From DASYKT01 sp035995185 (GTDB lineage Bacteria; Acidobacteriota; Blastocatellia; Pyrinomonadales; Pyrinomonadaceae), in assembly GCA_035995185.1 (NCBI GenBank), contig DASYKT010000002.1, positions 1-64,000 on the forward strand: a stretch of 64,000 bases of DNA. The letters are read 5' to 3'. Numbering within the stretch: the stretch's first letter is position 1; each line of letters begins with the position of its first letter. This document shows positions 24,312 through 32,680 of this stretch, in pieces. Under the pieces are notes generated by a model that saw only the letters and a program-made list of their open reading frames with translations, had not been told where the DNA came from and searched no databases. The translations under genes and the position numbers were made by a program.

Positions 24312-26165
24312 ATGAACCAGTCTCACAAACAAAAGTTTTTTCTTCTCATTACTTTTCTTTTCATTATTCCCACTTATATTTTCGCGCAGAGCGCGGCGAT
24401 CAATGTAAGCGTCGATGCCACTGATGCGGCGCGCAGCCTACTCCGCGTCAGGGAAACGATGAATGTCACGCCCGGTAAACTCGACCTGTTTTATCCCAAG
24501 TGGATACCGGGCGAGCACTCGCCGACGGGGCCGCTCAACAACATGGTCAACCTGCATATTAGTGCCGCCGGGAAAGAGATCGCCTGGGTGCGTGACGATG
24601 TTGAGATGTTTGCGTTTCACTGTGAGGTCCCGGCGGGCGTTAGCCGGATCGAAATAACTTTTGACGATGCGGCGGAGCCCGGTTCGACCTCGAGCTCTTA
24701 CCTGGCGCGGATCAAGTGGAACCGTCTGGTGCTCTACCCGCGCGGCCTTAACAGCGACGATATTCAGGTGACGGCTTCATTAAAAACCCCCGCGGGTTGG
24801 AAATACGCGACCGCGCTGCCGCTGGCCAAAGAAAATGGCACGACGGCGGATTTTAAACCCGTGACCTTGACGGCATTTGTAGATTCGCCGGCGATCATCG
24901 GCAAGTATTTCAAGAAGATCGAGCTTTCCGACAAAGGCGCGCTGCATGAAATGGACATCGTGGCCGACAATGCCGACGCCCTCAAAGCCAAACCGGAAAC
25001 CATCGCCGGGTGGAAAGAACTTATCCGCCAGGCGCAGGCGATGTTCGGCGCGCACCACTATAACAGCTATCGCTTTCTGCTCACGCTGAGCGATCATGGC
25101 GGCGACGAAGGTTTGGAACATCACGAGTCTAGCGAAGACGGTGTGGGTGTAAATTCTTTTAGCGATGCGAGCGCGCTGCTTGACCTGGGCGATCTGCTCG
25201 GGCACGAATATGTTCACTCGTGGAACGGAAAATACCGCCGCCCGGCCCGCCTTGCCACGCCGGATTTTGAAAAGCCGATGCACGGCGACCTGCTCTGGGT
25301 ATATGAAGGCTTAACGGAATACCTGGGCAAAGTTTTGCCGGCGCGCAGCAAGCTCTGGACACCGGAAAATTTTCGCGAAGCGATGGCGGACTTAGCAGGG
25401 GATATGGACCACCAGACGGGCCGGCGCTGGCGTCCGCTGGTAGACACGGCGCGCGCGGTGCAGTTCACCTACGACGGCAGCCGCCAGTGGCGCAATGCGC
25501 GGCGCGGCGCGGATTACTATGACGAAGGCGCGCTGATCTGGATGGAAGCCGACGTGCTGATCCGGCAGAAAAGCGGCGGCAAACTTTCGCTCGATGATTT
25601 TTGCCATAAATTTCACGGCGGCACGGACACGGGGCCGATGGTGAAACCTTATGAGCTGGATGAGATCGCGGCGACGCTAAACGAAGTGGTGCCCTATGAC
25701 TGGAAAGGCTTTTTTAACGAGCGCGTCTATACCGTAATCGAACGCGCGCCGACGGGCGGCATCACAAACGGCGGGTGGAAGCTGGAATACAATGAAACTC
25801 CGAATGCAATAAACGAAATGAGCGAAAAAGCCAATAGCTATACCAGCTTGTTCTATACGATCGGGGTGACGCTTGGCAGCGAAGGCGAGGTCCGCGATGT
25901 CGCTCCCGGCTCACCGGCCGACAAGGCAGGGCTGGCGCCGGGCATGACCATTAAAAAGGTGGCCGATAATGATTATTCCGATGAAGCCATACGAAACGCG
26001 ATCACCGCGGCCAAACGCGATTCCGGCGCTATGAACCTGACGGTGGAGAGTAACGGCGAAGAGCGGGAGTATAAGGTGAATTATCATGGCGGGCTGCTTT
26101 ACCCGCATCTGGTGCGCGATGCTTCAAAACCTGACTTGCTCTCAGATATAATAAAACCCAGATAA
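24312..26165 (+). CDS. M61-family metallopeptidase with PDZ domain
   Basis: A 617-residue exported protein with a signal peptide (residues 1-26). Residues 30-200 form the M61 N-terminal beta domain. The zinc site is HExxH in 'GHEYVHSWNGKYRRP' with a downstream glutamate in 'LLWVYEGLTEYLG'. A PDZ domain lies near residues 510-590 ('VAPGSPADKAGLAPGMTIK'). Relatives are glycyl aminopeptidases active in the periplasm. The ATG at 24312 is preferred because the longer frame runs into a repeat. Confidence 0.88.
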   Translation: MNQSHKQKFFLLITFLFIIPTYIFAQSAAINVSVDATDAARSLLRVRETMNVTPGKLDLFYPKWIPGEHSPTGPLNNMVNLHISAAGKEIAWVRDDVEMFAFHCEVPAGVSRIEITFDDAAEPGSTSSSYLARIKWNRLVLYPRGLNSDDIQVTASLKTPAGWKYATALPLAKENGTTADFKPVTLTAFVDSPAIIGKYFKKIELSDKGALHEMDIVADNADALKAKPETIAGWKELIRQAQAMFGAHHYNSYRFLLTLSDHGGDEGLEHHESSEDGVGVNSFSDASALLDLGDLLGHEYVHSWNGKYRRPARLATPDFEKPMHGDLLWVYEGLTEYLGKVLPARSKLWTPENFREAMADLAGDMDHQTGRRWRPLVDTARAVQFTYDGSRQWRNARRGADYYDEGALIWMEADVLIRQKSGGKLSLDDFCHKFHGGTDTGPMVKPYELDEIAATLNEVVPYDWKGFFNERVYTVIERAPTGGITNGGWKLEYNETPNAINEMSEKANSYTSLFYTIGVTLGSEGEVRDVAPGSPADKAGLAPGMTIKKVADNDYSDEAIRNAITAAKRDSGAMNLTVESNGEEREYKVNYHGGLLYPHLVRDASKPDLLSDIIKPR

Positions 26166-26201
26166 AAAAGCTACGCTAAAAAACATAAGGGAGAAGTTTT
26201 T

Positions 26202-26474
26202 ATGCCGAAATATGTGATCGAACGCGAAATTCCCGGGGCGGGTGATCTGTCCGCTGAACAGCTGCACGGTGTCTCGCAAACTTCCTGCAATGTGCTTAAC
26301 GAAATGGGCCCGCAGATACAATGGGTGCAGAGCTATGTGACGGGCGACAAGGTCTATTGCGTCTATATCGCGCCGAACGAAGAAATGATCCGCGAACACG
26401 CCAGCCGCGGCGGCTTTCCGGCCAACAAAATTTCCGAAGTTAAAAATATCATCGACCCGACCACGGCAGAGTAA
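26202..26474 (+). CDS. DUF4242 protein
   Basis: A 90-residue protein: 'MPKYVIEREIPGAGDL' and 'EMGPQIQWVQSYVTGDKVYC' are the hallmark of the DUF4242 family, a ferredoxin-like fold that in one studied case binds nickel. It is cytoplasmic. AAGGGAGAAG precedes the ATG. It is followed by a hairpin repeat (26480-26545) that may terminate transcription. Confidence 0.8.
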   Translation: MPKYVIEREIPGAGDLSAEQLHGVSQTSCNVLNEMGPQIQWVQSYVTGDKVYCVYIAPNEEMIREHASRGGFPANKISEVKNIIDPTTAE

Positions 26475-26479
26475 GACCC

Positions 26480-26545
26480 AAGCCACGAATTACACGGATC
26501 ACGCGAATGAGAAAGTATTCGTGTAATTTGTGTAATTCGTGGCTT
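26480..26545. repeat. Inverted repeat (AGCCACGAATTACAC type)
   Basis: Perfect 16-base arms at 26480-26495 and 26530-26545. It belongs to the CCAC-GAA-ACAC type of intergenic hairpins, also seen at 36766-36859 and 62281-62370. Confidence 0.7.
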
Positions 26546-26580
26546 AACATATTTAGTTTTAGAACGTATTAAACCCTGCA

Positions 26581-27027
26581 ATGCAGTCTGAAACCCCCGA
26601 TCTCGGCAAGATACAAAGCGTCCACGCGCTATCGAGCGCGTACAGCCAGCGGGTTGTGATTATCGCCGGCGTGGCGCTGATATTCTTTTCGGCGATGCTG
26701 ATCGCCTTTGCCGTGCGGCAGTGGTTTGGCTATGCGCTGCTGGCGGTGGGCTTTCTGGTGGTCGAGATATTGACGATGATCGGGTGGATCAGCCACCGCG
26801 GGGCCGATTTTGCCATCTACGAAGAAGGCTTTATCTACAAAGACCAGGTCTGCCGCTGGGAAGATATCGAATCGATCTATTCGACCACCGAATCCGGACT
26901 CTTCGGCAAAAGGCTAAAGTTTGAAATACAGCGATCCGGCGGAGAAAAGATAGAAGTGTCCGATACCATTTCCGACCTCGACGGGGTGATCAAAACCGTC
27001 GGCAAGAAAATGAAAGTGGAAGCCTAG
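26581..27027 (+). CDS. Two-helix membrane protein with PH-like tail
   Basis: A 148-residue protein. Two membrane helices span about residues 22-44 and 47-70. A beta-rich cytoplasmic region follows ('GADFAIYEEGFIYKDQVCRW' to the end), resembling the DUF6585/bacterial PH-type layout. The function is unknown. Its end overlaps the convergent SRPBCC gene by four bases. Confidence 0.55.
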   Translation: MQSETPDLGKIQSVHALSSAYSQRVVIIAGVALIFFSAMLIAFAVRQWFGYALLAVGFLVVEILTMIGWISHRGADFAIYEEGFIYKDQVCRWEDIESIYSTTESGLFGKRLKFEIQRSGGEKIEVSDTISDLDGVIKTVGKKMKVEA

Positions 27028-27497
27028 GCGAGGTATTTTTGCCAGCTGTTACTTTCAGCCACGCTTTTTATCAACTCATTTCTCTCTCTCAAGATCTTTT
27101 GCATATAATTTTCCAAAAATACCGCATCCGCCGCTCGGCCCAAAAACCCGAACGGTGAGCTATAAACAAATACGTCGCGCATCAGGGTCTCTTCGCCTGT
27201 TTGGGTAAAGAAATGATCGTGAGTAAAACTTTTAAAAGCGCCGCTCACCATAACGTCTCGAAAATGCCGCGGGCGGTCAAATTCGGTTATCCGGGAAGTA
27301 AGCCGCTGCTTGAACCCGAAATGCACGGCTTCCCAAGTGACGGACTCGCCCGAATTTATCAATCCCTTGGTTATACCGGCGACAGCCTTTTCACGATATT
27401 TATTCATTGTTTCAGCATGCAGATCGATACACCGTGCGAGGTCGAAAACCCTTTCGACGGAGGCATGTACGGTGATTTCCAGTTCGATCTTCGGCAT
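27024..27497 (-). CDS. SRPBCC/START-like ligand-binding protein
   Basis: A 157-residue protein. 'ELEITVHASVERVFDLARCI' at the N-terminus and 'ITEFDRPRHFRDVMVSGAFK' in the middle are typical of the SRPBCC helix-grip fold (cyclase/coenzyme-Q-binding type). A C-terminal long helix ('ENYMQKILRERNELIKSVA') closes the pocket. It probably binds a hydrophobic ligand in the cytoplasm. Confidence 0.75.
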   Translation of the reverse strand: MPKIELEITVHASVERVFDLARCIDLHAETMNKYREKAVAGITKGLINSGESVTWEAVHFGFKQRLTSRITEFDRPRHFRDVMVSGAFKSFTHDHFFTQTGEETLMRDVFVYSSPFGFLGRAADAVFLENYMQKILRERNELIKSVAESNSWQKYLA

Positions 27498-27607
27498 AGG
27501 CTTTTCGAAGTGATAGAATAGGCTTACGAATTTGCGTCTGCAACCGGAAAAAGCGATTATAATAGATTGTTTTAAAGGTTATTTTCTATAGATTTACCGG
27601 AGTTTTT

Positions 27608-29431
27608 ATGAGTACAGAAGTCGTAATGCCGCAAATGGGCGAGTCTATTACCGAGGGCACCATCACCAAGTGGCTCAAGCAGGTAGGGGAAAAGATTGAC
27701 CGTGACGAGCCGCTGCTCGAAATATCGACCGACAAGGTCGACGCCGAGATACCGAGCCCGGCGGGTGGTATTTTACTCGAAATTCGCAATCAGGAAGGCG
27801 AAACCGTCGAGGTAAATCATGTGATCGCCGTCATCGGTGAAGAAGGCGAAGCCGGCGCGCAGGCCCCTGCACCAGCGGCAGAAGCCGCCAAACCGGCTGA
27901 GGCTGTTGCCGCGACGACGACATCGAGCACGCCTAGCAACGGTTCGGAAATTCATGCTCCGCAATCCGACGGCACTCCGACCGCCGTCACCACTCCCGTG
28001 CAGGTCGAAGCCAAAGCTGAAGTCAAAGCCGAAACCGATTCAGTGCCGACTGCTCCTGCCGCTGCCGCTGATTTGACCGAGATCGTGATGCCGCAGATGG
28101 GCGAATCGATCACCGAAGGCACCATTACCAAATGGCTCAAAGCGGCCGGTGATAAGGTCGAGCGAGACGAGCCGTTATTTGAAATTTCTACCGACAAAGT
28201 AGATGCGGAAATTCCCTCGCCTGTTTCCGGCACGCTGCTGGAAATAAGAAATCAGGAAGGCGAGACTGTCGAGGTCGGCCACGTCGTGGCTTATATCGGT
28301 GCCGAAGGCACTGCTCCCGTTGCGGCCCCGAAAAAAGAATCACCGGCCCCAGCTTCAGAAACCGCGAAACCGGTCGAAGCGCCGAAGACCGAACCGGTCG
28401 CGGCTGTTTCCGCTCCTGTTATTCCCGCAAAAACCAACGGCGACGCCAGCGTCGAAGATCTGCGCAAAACAAAGAGCAGCCCGCTGGTGCGCAATATCGC
28501 CAAAGAACACAACGTCGATATCAGCAAAATTCACGGCTCGGGACTCAGCGGCCGCGTGACGAAAAACGACATCCTTACATTTATCGAAACCGGCGCGGCG
28601 GTAAAACCGGAAGATCTGCTGGTTGGCAAAGCTTCACCGGCAACCGCGCCCGCATCACAGCCTTCTGCTGCTGCTTCTGCCGGAGGGCAAAAGACAAGCT
28701 ACACGGCGCCCGCGCTCACTGCCTCGGCCGGCGACCGCGTCGAGCCGATGTCGATCATGCGCAAAAAGATCGCCGAGCATATGGTCTTTTCCAGGCAGAC
28801 CTCGGCGCACGTCACCAGCGTCTATGAGATCGATATGACGAACGTGGTGAAGTTTCGCGACGCCAATAAAAACGCCTTCCAGGAACGCTTTGGCACAAAG
28901 CTGACCTTTATGCCGTTCATCTTTCAGGCAACCGTTGCCGCGCTGCGCAAATTCCCCATCGCCAACGCGCAGGTGAGCGAAGATAAAATAATTTATAAAG
29001 GCGACATCAATCTCGGCATGGCCGTCGCGCTCGACTGGGGCTTGATCGTGCCCGTGATCAAACGCGCCGATCAGCTTTCACTCTCAGGCCTGGCCCTGGC
29101 GGCAAACGATCTGGCCGACCGCGCGCGGATGAAAAAACTCGTCCCCGACGAAGTTGCCGGCGGCACTTTTACCATCACCAACCCGGGAGTTTTTGGCGGA
29201 CTCTTCGGCACGCCGATCATCAATCAGCCGCAGGTAGCCATCCTCTGCGTCGGCACGATCGAAAAACGGCCAAAGGTTTTGACCACGCCCGACGGTGACG
29301 ATTATGTCGCCATTCGCAGCATGGCCTACTTTGCGCTGACCTACGATCACCGCATCGTGGACGGCGCCGACGGCGAAAGATTCCTCTCTTTCATGAAGGA
29401 TTACCTCGAAAATACGCAGTTTAGCGTGTAA
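27608..29431 (+). CDS. sucB: 2-oxoacid dehydrogenase E2 with two lipoyl domains
   Basis: A 607-residue acyltransferase. Two lipoyl domains (residues about 2-77 and 158-235) each carry 'ISTDKVDAEIPSP' with the lipoylated lysine. Ala/Pro-rich linkers, then a peripheral subunit-binding domain ('SSPLVRNIAKEHNVDISKIH'). The catalytic domain from about residue 370 ends with 'DHRIVDGADGERFL', containing the active-site His and Asp. The succinyltransferase (SucB) call is the best fit to the 'VVMPQMGESITEGTITKW' start, but pyruvate or branched-chain E2 cannot be excluded. A TATAAT lies at 27558. LpdA at 11.5 kb could serve as its E3. Confidence 0.85.
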   Translation: MSTEVVMPQMGESITEGTITKWLKQVGEKIDRDEPLLEISTDKVDAEIPSPAGGILLEIRNQEGETVEVNHVIAVIGEEGEAGAQAPAPAAEAAKPAEAVAATTTSSTPSNGSEIHAPQSDGTPTAVTTPVQVEAKAEVKAETDSVPTAPAAAADLTEIVMPQMGESITEGTITKWLKAAGDKVERDEPLFEISTDKVDAEIPSPVSGTLLEIRNQEGETVEVGHVVAYIGAEGTAPVAAPKKESPAPASETAKPVEAPKTEPVAAVSAPVIPAKTNGDASVEDLRKTKSSPLVRNIAKEHNVDISKIHGSGLSGRVTKNDILTFIETGAAVKPEDLLVGKASPATAPASQPSAAASAGGQKTSYTAPALTASAGDRVEPMSIMRKKIAEHMVFSRQTSAHVTSVYEIDMTNVVKFRDANKNAFQERFGTKLTFMPFIFQATVAALRKFPIANAQVSEDKIIYKGDINLGMAVALDWGLIVPVIKRADQLSLSGLALAANDLADRARMKKLVPDEVAGGTFTITNPGVFGGLFGTPIINQPQVAILCVGTIEKRPKVLTTPDGDDYVAIRSMAYFALTYDHRIVDGADGERFLSFMKDYLENTQFSV

Positions 29432-29550
29432 TGGAGCGCCTAAAGGAGCGCCGAATTCATTCGGCAACCTTAAGTATTGCAATAGTTACTTCCTCTTTTG
29501 TTTAATTATCGGACGCGTGCGCATCCTGGCCGAATAAAGTCGGCGCTCCA
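29431..29550. repeat. GGAGCGCC-headed inverted repeat pair
   Basis: Contains hairpins GCCGAA-TTCA-TTCGGC (29450-29465) and, inverted, GCCGA-ATAAAG-TCGGC (29529-29544). Each is headed on its outer side by GGAGCGCC or its complement GGCGCTCC. It occupies much of the 311-bp gap between the E2 and OmpA genes, in which I see no gene. Confidence 0.6.
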
Positions 29551-29742
29551 TGTTTTCCCTTGCTTTTTCCTTATTTTGCAGTAAGATACAGCTGTGTTTT
29601 ACCTCAATTTCTCGAAAACACGAAAACTTTTGCAACCTGGGCCATACCTTGAGCGTCTTTAAATAGGCTCTTATTCTGTTCATTCTTAGAAATGAATTGT
29701 TTTTGCAATGAATTTCCGCGTTATTTTTACAGGGAGTAAATT

Positions 29743-30774
29743 ATGAAGAAAATTAATCTTAGGAAGTTAAACGTATTTGTTCTTACGGCGCTCGCCGCTT
29801 TGGCACTGAGCGTCCCGGTTTTTGCCCAGGATAACGGTACGGGCGGTACGGACACCGCGCAGATGCGCAATGTCGCCGCCGGCCAAAAGATGAAATTAAA
29901 AGGTGTCGTGGTTTCCAAGGACGCCGACAAGATCGTCGTTAAAGACGATCTGGGAATCGACACGCCGGTAGCTATCGGCGGCGCCAGTGTTAAAAGCAAA
30001 GGCGGCTTTTTCGGCGGCAGCAAGACAACTCCGGCTAACGCCATCGTGCGCGGGCTGTATGTTGAGGTCGAAGGCGTAGGCGGAAGTGATGGTTCGCTTA
30101 ACGCTACGAAAGTTCGTTTTGATAAAGACGACATGCGCACCGCGCAGTCGATCGACAGCCGCGTATCTCCGGCGGAAGAACGTCTGAGCCAGGCTGAACA
30201 GAATGCCCAGCGCCTTTCCGGCCAGCTTGATGAGCTGGTAGCAGTTTCCAATGCCGCCCGCGGCGGTGCGAAAGCTGCGCAGGATACGGCGGATGCTGCC
30301 GTGGCCGGCGTCAATGCCACCAACAGCAGGATCTCTTCGCTGGATGAATATTCGGTCCAATCGACCGCGACCGTGAACTTCAAAGTTTCCAGTTGGGTGC
30401 TTTCACCCGAAGCCAAACAGGCCCTGGATGAAGTTGCACAGGCTTCGACTACGCTGAAAGGCTATGTGATCGAAGTCACCGGTTTTGCTTCTTCTGACGG
30501 AGACCTGAAGAAAAACAAGGTTCTCAGTGAGAAACGGGCTAATGCGGTGATCGAGTACCTGGTGGAAAATCACAATATCCCGCTGCGCCGCATCGGTACT
30601 TCGTACGGTTTTGGTGAATTGCAGGCCGTGGCCGACAACACCACGCTCGAAGGCCGTCAGCAGAATCGCCGCGTGGAAGTGAAACTTTTGGTCAGCCGTG
30701 GTTTGAACCAGCCGGTCGAAGTTAAAACGGCCGCGCCGACAGAAGCAACGACGACCAGCATCAACGAAGACTAA
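29743..30774 (+). CDS. OmpA-family outer-membrane protein
   Basis: A 343-residue protein with a signal peptide ending near residue 29 (VPVFAQ). Residues 45-130 form a small beta domain resembling DUF5666 ('VVVSKDADKIVVKDDLGID'). Residues 135-205 form a helical coiled-coil stretch. The C-terminal 120 residues are the peptidoglycan-binding OmpA domain ('VTGFASSDGDLKKNK', 'RIGTSYGFGELQAVADN', 'QQNRRVEVKLLV'). It lacks a beta-barrel, so it is probably a periplasmic or outer-membrane-associated peptidoglycan anchor. GGGAG lies 6 bases before the ATG. A strong terminator follows. Confidence 0.85.
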   Translation: MKKINLRKLNVFVLTALAALALSVPVFAQDNGTGGTDTAQMRNVAAGQKMKLKGVVVSKDADKIVVKDDLGIDTPVAIGGASVKSKGGFFGGSKTTPANAIVRGLYVEVEGVGGSDGSLNATKVRFDKDDMRTAQSIDSRVSPAEERLSQAEQNAQRLSGQLDELVAVSNAARGGAKAAQDTADAAVAGVNATNSRISSLDEYSVQSTATVNFKVSSWVLSPEAKQALDEVAQASTTLKGYVIEVTGFASSDGDLKKNKVLSEKRANAVIEYLVENHNIPLRRIGTSYGFGELQAVADNTTLEGRQQNRRVEVKLLVSRGLNQPVEVKTAAPTEATTTSINED

Positions 30775-30797
30775 TTTTTGCCATTCGGCATTGATCT

Positions 30798-30838
30798 AAA
30801 AACAGTAGAGAGCCTGCATGTGGCTTTCTACTGTTTTT
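30798..30838 (+). terminator. Strong rho-independent terminator
   Basis: 17-base arms at 30798-30814 and 30822-30838 match at 16 positions, with a 7-base loop and a T-rich end. It ends the OmpA-family transcript. It also covers the first ATG of the following open frame. Confidence 0.9.
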
Positions 30839-30868
30839 ACATTTATTTTTGAATCAGGGGTGAACGCC

Positions 30869-31933
30869 GTGTCAAAGCCTTTCCATAGTTTCCTATTCAT
30901 TCTAGCTTTTGCCGTCTTTAGTTTTGCGCAGACCGCGCCTAAACCTACACCGACCCCGGCGCCTGTTATCGAAGACGACGGCGAAGTCATCAAGGTAAAT
31001 TCCAAGCTGGTAACGGTGCCCGTTTCCGTGACCGATCTGCAGGGAGCGCCGGTCACCGGCCTCAAAGTTTCGGACTTTAGCCTGCTCGAGGAAAACAGGC
31101 AGCAAACTCTCGACCAATTAAACGCCGCGGACGAAGTGCCGCTGGAGATCGCCTTGCTGATCGATATTTCCAGCAGTGTCGATCCGATGTTCGATATGGA
31201 AAAATTGGCGGCGGCCAAATTTTTGCGCGACGTGATGCGCCCCTCGGACAGGGCATCGATATTTACGGTCGGCTCTACGCCGTACCTGCTGCTGCCGCGC
31301 GATACTGCCGAAAAGGCCGGAGAAAAGATCACCTCTGTCGTGGCCCAAAGAAAATCGACCGCTTTTTATGATTCGATCATAACAGCCGCCGATTACCTGC
31401 AGAAAAATGCGCCGCCGACCAGCCGCAAGGTTATCGTCATTATTTCCGACGGCGACGATTCGTCCAGCGAAGTAATGCAAAACATCATGGCGAAAACGGA
31501 CGCGCTCATCACCAAGCAGATCGACACGCTGAGCCAGAAAAAATTAAAGGAAATTTTGATGAGCGCGCGGACCGACGCCCGCAGCCAGGTCCAGAGCAAA
31601 TTATCGCGGACGATGCAAAACGGCGATGTGGTGTTTTATTCCTTAAACCCGGCGGGTAACTCTTATCACTTGAACGTGATCAGCCAGTTCGGCCAGGAGA
31701 CGATGAAGATCTTTGCCGACCAAACCGGCGGCGCGGCTTTTCTCTTGAAAAAACCGGAAGACCTTGATCAGATCTTCCGGCAGCTTACCAATGAATTGCG
31801 GGCGCAGTATCTGCTGCAATATTATACGGACACTGATTATCCTGTCGGCCGGTACGTGAATCTCAAGGTGAGCGTTCCGGGGCGTACTACCGGGGTGCGG
31901 GTGCGCGCGCGGCAGGGATATTACGTCAAGTAA
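30869..31933 (+). CDS. VWFA-related acidobacterial secreted protein
   Basis: A 354-residue exported protein. I start it at GTG 30869, because AGGGGTG lies 6 bases upstream and the resulting N-terminus is a clean signal peptide (MSKPFHSFLFILAFAVFSFA). The ATG at 30818 lies inside the preceding terminator. After a Pro-Thr linker comes a beta domain ('VPVSVTDLQGAPVTGLKVSD') and a VWA domain with the metal-site motif D-x-S-x-S in 'ALLIDISSSVDPM'. The architecture matches TIGR03436, a family strongly enriched in Acidobacteria, which is the main taxonomic clue in this window. Confidence 0.85.
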   Translation: MSKPFHSFLFILAFAVFSFAQTAPKPTPTPAPVIEDDGEVIKVNSKLVTVPVSVTDLQGAPVTGLKVSDFSLLEENRQQTLDQLNAADEVPLEIALLIDISSSVDPMFDMEKLAAAKFLRDVMRPSDRASIFTVGSTPYLLLPRDTAEKAGEKITSVVAQRKSTAFYDSIITAADYLQKNAPPTSRKVIVIISDGDDSSSEVMQNIMAKTDALITKQIDTLSQKKLKEILMSARTDARSQVQSKLSRTMQNGDVVFYSLNPAGNSYHLNVISQFGQETMKIFADQTGGAAFLLKKPEDLDQIFRQLTNELRAQYLLQYYTDTDYPVGRYVNLKVSVPGRTTGVRVRARQGYYVK

Positions 31934-31947
31934 GGCCGCTTCAATTT

Positions 31948-32499
31948 TTAACTATTTTTATTCTTCTCGCTGACCGCGACATCACCCACTAAATATTCGC
32001 CGCGCGGCATTGGGGTTGTTTTGGGGGTCGCTTTCGGCGTTTGTTTCGGCGTAGGCGAAGGACGCGCGATCATGCCCATGGTGTGAACATCAGGCGGCGT
32101 CGGGGTCGGCGTAGTCAATACCGGTTCCAGTTTGCCGACCGTATACTCTTCAGCCTTGTTGGGCACCACCAGCATAATCATACTCAGGAAACCCAGTACC
32201 AGGGTGCAGGCGGCGGCCGCCAGGTTGGTCACTCTTTTTTTCACCGCGCGCCAGCCGACCGGACAATCCTGGGTCAGCACGGTGCCGTCCGCGCGCCGGA
32301 AATAGCGGACGCAGAGGCGGCCTTCGGTGTTTTGCAAAAGGTTTTCGGCCGCTTCCTTTGTCATTCCGGAAAGATTGTAAACATTGAGTTTACACTCGCC
32401 GCAGAAGCGGACCTTATCGTTGCCGTACATCCCGTCCCAGGTGGTCGGGCAGGGCGACGCGATCTTAAGATTATTTAACGGATTATCGAAGTTAGCCAT
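31948..32499 (-). CDS. Single-pass membrane protein with Cys-rich N-domain
   Basis: A 183-residue protein from the ATG at 32499, preceded by GAGAGAGGG. The cytoplasmic part (1-105) has conserved-looking cysteines in 'ASPCPTTWDGM', 'VRFCGECKLNVYNLSG', 'RLCVRYFRR' and 'LTQDCPVGWR', suggesting a metal-bound or redox module. One membrane helix (about 110-130) is followed by a Pro/Thr-rich extracytoplasmic tail. The function is unknown. It is convergent with the VWFA gene. Confidence 0.6.
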   Translation of the reverse strand: MANFDNPLNNLKIASPCPTTWDGMYGNDKVRFCGECKLNVYNLSGMTKEAAENLLQNTEGRLCVRYFRRADGTVLTQDCPVGWRAVKKRVTNLAAAACTLVLGFLSMIMLVVPNKAEEYTVGKLEPVLTTPTPTPPDVHTMGMIARPSPTPKQTPKATPKTTPMPRGEYLVGDVAVSEKNKNS

Positions 32500-32680
32500 A
32501 ATTCCCTCTCTCAGATTAATGAACGAGGGCGGAAGGTTTATCTTGCAATCCGGATGAAATTTTTCACTGTACAGTGCTGTACGGTGCAGCACAGTAAAGC
32601 CGAAAAAACTTAATAAAGGGCGGATATAATCGTCTATAACAGATCTTTGGCTTATAATATCAAACGCACTTTATAGCTTT

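Noticed and set aside
29486..29683. 65-codon minus-strand frame between E2 and OmpA genes
   Set aside because: Lies in an A/T-rich gap partly made of inverted repeats; no ribosome site or domain.
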